A stretch of DNA of 7,353 nucleotides from Syntrophobacterales bacterium. GTDB lineage: Bacteria > Desulfobacterota > Syntrophia > Syntrophales > UBA6807. Under the pieces are notes generated by a model. It worked only from the letters and a program-made list of their open reading frames with translations. It did no database searches and was not told where the DNA came from. Made by a program: the position numbers and the translations under genes. Each line of letters opens with the position of its first letter. Position 1 is the stretch's first letter. Below, in pieces: positions 4,913 through 7,353 of this stretch. Location of the stretch: assembly GCA_021159265.1 (NCBI GenBank), contig JAGGSD010000418.1, forward strand, positions 1 to 7,353. Reading direction: 5' to 3'.

Positions 4913-6844
4913 ATGAAGATTGACAAAGATATCATATCCGCCGCGTACGGCAAGTTAACACTGCCTCAGATACTGGCAAAGCAGGCAGAGAAAATAGGAT
5001 CTTATGGGATTGCTATACGTGAGAAGGCTTATGGTATATGGCAGACTTTCGACTGGACCGAATATTTAGAATACACAACAAAAGTGGGTTTGGGACTTAA
5101 GTCCCTTGGCTTAAACAGGGGTGAAAACATAGGAATTATAACGGACAACCATCCGGAATGGCTGTTTGCAGAGCTGGGTGGACAGTCCGTTGGCGCTGTT
5201 ACGTTAAATTTGTTTACTTCCGCTGTATCCGGCGAATTGGCGCATACCTTAAATCGTATTCGAGCGACATATGTAATTGCCGGGGACCAGGAACAGGTGG
5301 ATAAACTTCTCGAAGTTAGAGATAAATTGTCCCATATCCGTAAGGTTATCTATGTTGACCCCACCGGAATGAGATTATACCGTGATGACCCGTGGCTCAT
5401 CAGCTTTCGCGAGCTTCTTCAGCTTGGTGAAGAATTAAACGGAAACGAACCAGATCTTTTCGCACGTGAATTACATAAGGGAAGACCCGATGACATCGCA
5501 CTGATGATTACCACATCCGGTACGACGGGCATATCTAAACTGGCAATGTTTTCCCACAGTAATTTTTTTGACATGGCAAGCAAATGGTTGGAAACCGATG
5601 CGGTGGGCGGGAGCTTCAACTGGTTTTCTATTTCACCACCGGCCTGGATTGTGGATCAGATGTGGGGTGTTGGCATTACCCTGATCGGGGGAATGACAAT
5701 GAACTTTCCGGAAATGCCGGAAACCATTGTTGAAGATTTCCGTGAAATAGGTCCCAACGTAATTATTACGTCTTCCCGTTTCTGGGAAGACATGGCATCT
5801 ACTATTCGAGTAAAAATAAGCGATGCCGGTTTCATCAAACGGAAGCTCTTCTCAATCTGTGAAAAAATCGGGGCGAAAGTTGTCGATCTCGAATCTCAAA
5901 AGAAAAAAATACCTTTTTATCTTAAAATTATAGAATGGCTGGCATCCATTATTATTTTTCGCCCACTCATGGACAGGGTAGGGTGTTCGCAGTTTGTCAG
6001 TGCCTTTACGGGCGGACATCCCATAAGTCCCGACGTCATAAGATTTTTCCGATCTGTAGGTTTAAATCTTAAACAGTGTTACGGTCTTACTGAATCTGGA
6101 GGTATTTTCCAGGTTCAGCCGGACAATGAAGTAAAGGCGGAAACTGTTGGGAAACCACTGCCGGGAACAGAGATAAAAATTTCGGAAGATCAAGAGGTTC
6201 TCGTATTAAGTAAGGCAAACTTTATGGGATACTATAATGATTACCAGGCAACGGAATCCGCCTTTGACAATGGCTGGCTTAGAACCGGCGATGCCGGATA
6301 TCTTGACGATGATGGTCATCTGATTATTATCGGTCGAAAGGAAGAAATTATTCGAGACAAATATGGGCATGTCTTCTCACCTGATTTTATAGAAACGCGC
6401 CTGAAATTCAGTCCATACATCAAAGAGGCAGTTACCTTTGGAGAAGGGCGTCCTTATATAACCGCCCTTGTTAACATTGATATGGGAAACGTGGGAAACT
6501 GGGCGGAAGACAGGATGATCCCATATACCACCTATACGGACCTTTCTCAGCAACCGCTTGTTGAGCAACTGATTGTAGAAGAGGTCAAAAATGTCAACGA
6601 GAGATTGCCTGATCAAATGAAAATCCGTAAGATGATTCTTCTTTACAAGCTCCTGGATGCTGACGACGAAGAGCTGACACGAACAGGAAAAGTCCGAAGA
6701 CGATTTGTTTACGGATTGTATATTAAGCTTATAGAGGCGATGTATTCCGATCAAAAGGAATTAGACGTAAAAAGCAAAGTTCGTTACCGCAATGGTCAGA
6801 TTAATACAATCGAAACCAGTGTAAGGATATTAACGCTTAATTGA
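4913..6844 (+). CDS. Long-chain-type acyl-CoA synthetase (AMP-forming)
   Basis: The 643-residue product is an ANL-superfamily enzyme that would activate a carboxylic acid to its acyl-AMP and then its CoA thioester in the cytoplasm. Motifs are: ATP-binding loop TTSGTTGISK (200-209), QCYGLTESGG (388-397), WLRTGD with D460 (455-460), hinge-side GRKEEIIRDKYGHVFSP (474-490) and the C-terminal LTRTGKVRRR with K593, the likely catalytic lysine. The length and the N-terminal LTLPQILAKQAEKIG / GIWQTFDWTEYLE fit the long-chain (FadD15-like) branch; the substrate cannot be assigned. The start is the ATG at 4913. A TTG at 4898 would add LLLV-type residues encoded by the repeat and is less likely. No Shine-Dalgarno is visible at either. 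Its place after a LivG-type ATPase suggests activation of an imported acid. Confidence 0.9.
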   Translation: MKIDKDIISAAYGKLTLPQILAKQAEKIGSYGIAIREKAYGIWQTFDWTEYLEYTTKVGLGLKSLGLNRGENIGIITDNHPEWLFAELGGQSVGAVTLNLFTSAVSGELAHTLNRIRATYVIAGDQEQVDKLLEVRDKLSHIRKVIYVDPTGMRLYRDDPWLISFRELLQLGEELNGNEPDLFARELHKGRPDDIALMITTSGTTGISKLAMFSHSNFFDMASKWLETDAVGGSFNWFSISPPAWIVDQMWGVGITLIGGMTMNFPEMPETIVEDFREIGPNVIITSSRFWEDMASTIRVKISDAGFIKRKLFSICEKIGAKVVDLESQKKKIPFYLKIIEWLASIIIFRPLMDRVGCSQFVSAFTGGHPISPDVIRFFRSVGLNLKQCYGLTESGGIFQVQPDNEVKAETVGKPLPGTEIKISEDQEVLVLSKANFMGYYNDYQATESAFDNGWLRTGDAGYLDDDGHLIIIGRKEEIIRDKYGHVFSPDFIETRLKFSPYIKEAVTFGEGRPYITALVNIDMGNVGNWAEDRMIPYTTYTDLSQQPLVEQLIVEEVKNVNERLPDQMKIRKMILLYKLLDADDEELTRTGKVRRRFVYGLYIKLIEAMYSDQKELDVKSKVRYRNGQINTIETSVRILTLN

Positions 6845-6863
6845 GTTTCAAGTGTCGTGGCAA

Positions 6864-6899
6864 GCTTGCAATGACGCACAAGCTTTCGTCATTGCGAGC
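6864..6899. repeat. Hairpin repeat downstream of the ligase gene
   Basis: GCTTGCAATGACG (6864-6876) pairs with CGTCATTGCGAGC (6887-6899): 13 pairs including one T-G, around a 10-nt loop. It begins 20 bp after the ligase stop. With no T-tract it is a weak terminator candidate. CGTCATTGCGAG is the core of a widespread bacterial intergenic repeat type. Confidence 0.7.
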
Positions 6900-6970
6900 C
6901 CGAAGGCCGTGGCAATCTCTTGGATTATGCAAAGTTAGCTCATAGCAGCAGGAGATTGTTTCGCTTCGCT
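6887..6970. repeat. CGTCATTGCGAG...CAATCTC dispersed repeat pair
   Basis: A CGTCATTGCGAG start and a CAATCTC end (6913-6919) are followed by the inverted GAGATTG (6952-6958) and TTTCGCTTCGCT (6959-6970). Together they look like two facing copies or ends of one dispersed family. Part of the same motif, in the second orientation, occurs at 45-59 in element A. Confidence 0.6.
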
Positions 6971-6983
6971 AGTTGATGGACTC

Positions 6984-7037
6984 GTAAAAAGCTCCACTAT
7001 GCCGTTTAGCGGCATTATAATGGAAAGTAACTTTTAC
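6984..7037. repeat. Diverged hairpin repeat, copy 1 of three
   Basis: Positions 6988-7022 match the 56-bp repeats below at 30 of 35 positions. ATGCCG (6999-7004) pairs with CGGCAT (7010-7015). GTAAAA (6984-6989) and TTTTAC (7032-7037) form an outer inverted pair, so this copy has its own terminal arms. Confidence 0.65.
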
Positions 7038-7050
7038 AAAGCATGTTTAA

Positions 7051-7105
7051 GGCCGATGGGGGCATCGGCCCCTACATATTGTAGGGCCTGTTCCCCGAAC
7101 AGGCC
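7051..7105. repeat. Three adjoining hairpins
   Basis: GGCCGATG (7051-7058) pairs with CATCGGCC (7063-7070). CCCTAC (7070-7075) pairs with GTAGGG (7081-7086). GGCCTGTTC (7085-7093) pairs with GAACAGGCC (7097-7105). The three perfect stems abut or overlap by one or two bases, giving a compact, GC-rich palindromic block like REP-type elements. No gene is involved. Confidence 0.75.
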
Positions 7106-7166
7106 GTGTATCTGGATAGTGTCCAGTGAAATCAACAAGTTATATTAAATTCGCCCAAACGAGTTA

Positions 7167-7222
7167 CTTGAAAGCCCCGCTATGCCGTTTTACGGCATTG
7201 TAATGAGAAGGAAATCAGACCC
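7167..7222 (+). repeat. 56-bp direct repeat, first perfect copy
   Basis: This copy is identical to 7298-7353 over 56 bp at a 131-bp period. It contains a 7-bp hairpin, ATGCCGT (7182-7188) with ACGGCAT (7192-7198), and a TTT loop. The sequence between the copies (7223-7297) has no gene or recognised motif. Confidence 0.9.
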
Positions 7223-7297
7223 TCTGTTGAAATGGGTACAATTCACGTAATGTCATATAATAACAATGTGTTAAGCCACTTTTATCAAAATGACTTC

Positions 7298-7353
7298 CTT
7301 GAAAGCCCCGCTATGCCGTTTTACGGCATTGTAATGAGAAGGAAATCAGACCC
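7298..7353 (+). repeat. 56-bp direct repeat, second copy, cut by window edge
   Basis: This is a perfect repeat of 7167-7222 running into the last base of the window, so the true repeat length and copy number are unknown. The hairpin arms are at 7313-7319 and 7323-7329. Confidence 0.9.

Larger units (their letters stand above)
6845..7353. other. Gene-free repeat mosaic downstream of the ligase
   Basis: These 509 bp hold no convincing ORF on either strand. Besides the listed repeats, a small hairpin CTGGA (7112-7116) / TCCAG (7122-7126) is visible. Permease genes expected for a Liv cluster do not begin here. I see no transposase remnant. Confidence 0.7.

Noticed and set aside
501..6754. Minus-strand ORFs of 60 to 170 codons opposite the main genes.
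   Set aside because: They lie antisense to well-supported genes, lack recognisable domains and have low-complexity or implausible translations.
7167..7353. CRISPR array or integron attC sites suggested by the 56-bp repeats.
   Set aside because: Only two perfect copies with one 75-bp gap, repeats too long for CRISPR, no cas genes, and no paired attC core sites or cassette ORF.

Overview
The window (about 42% GC by eye) looks like the chromosome of a Gram-negative, probably deltaproteobacterial (Desulfobacterota) organism. That placement is an inference from the hflK-hflC pair, the Liv-type transporter genes next to an acyl-CoA ligase, and intergenic DNA full of small dispersed repeats. No rRNA, tRNA, CRISPR array or transposase gene is visible.

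Layout, all genes on the + strand. 1-230: repeat-rich leader (a heptamer-based inverted repeat, then a segment that recurs near 3920). 261-289: sigma-70-type promoter. 342-1388 hflK and 1425-2273 hflC: a two-gene operon for the inner-membrane SPFH complex that controls FtsH. 2292-2525: a promoter, a short Phe-rich leader ORF and two terminator-like hairpins with mutually exclusive pairings, upstream of 2565-3776, a Liv-type periplasmic binding protein. 3777-3980: second heptamer inverted repeat. 3981-4808: LivG-type ABC ATPase. 4809-4912: third heptamer inverted repeat, filling the gap up to 4913-6844, a long-chain-type acyl-CoA synthetase. 6845-7353: no gene, but a mosaic of hairpin repeats ending in a perfect 56-bp direct repeat cut by the window edge.

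The binding protein, ATPase and ligase suggest uptake of a carboxylic acid or amino acid coupled to CoA activation. The permeases (LivH, LivM) and second ATPase (LivF) are not in the window, so the transporter is incomplete here.

Two signals stand out. First, the DNA between hflC and the binding protein reads as a ribosome-mediated attenuator: promoter, Shine-Dalgarno, GTG-started 27-codon ORF with five Phe codons in eight, a chain of alternative stems and a final 9-bp terminator, with almost no room for a promoter after it. Second, three intergenic regions each carry an inverted repeat whose arms are tandem degenerate 7-mers, with a different 7-mer in each.
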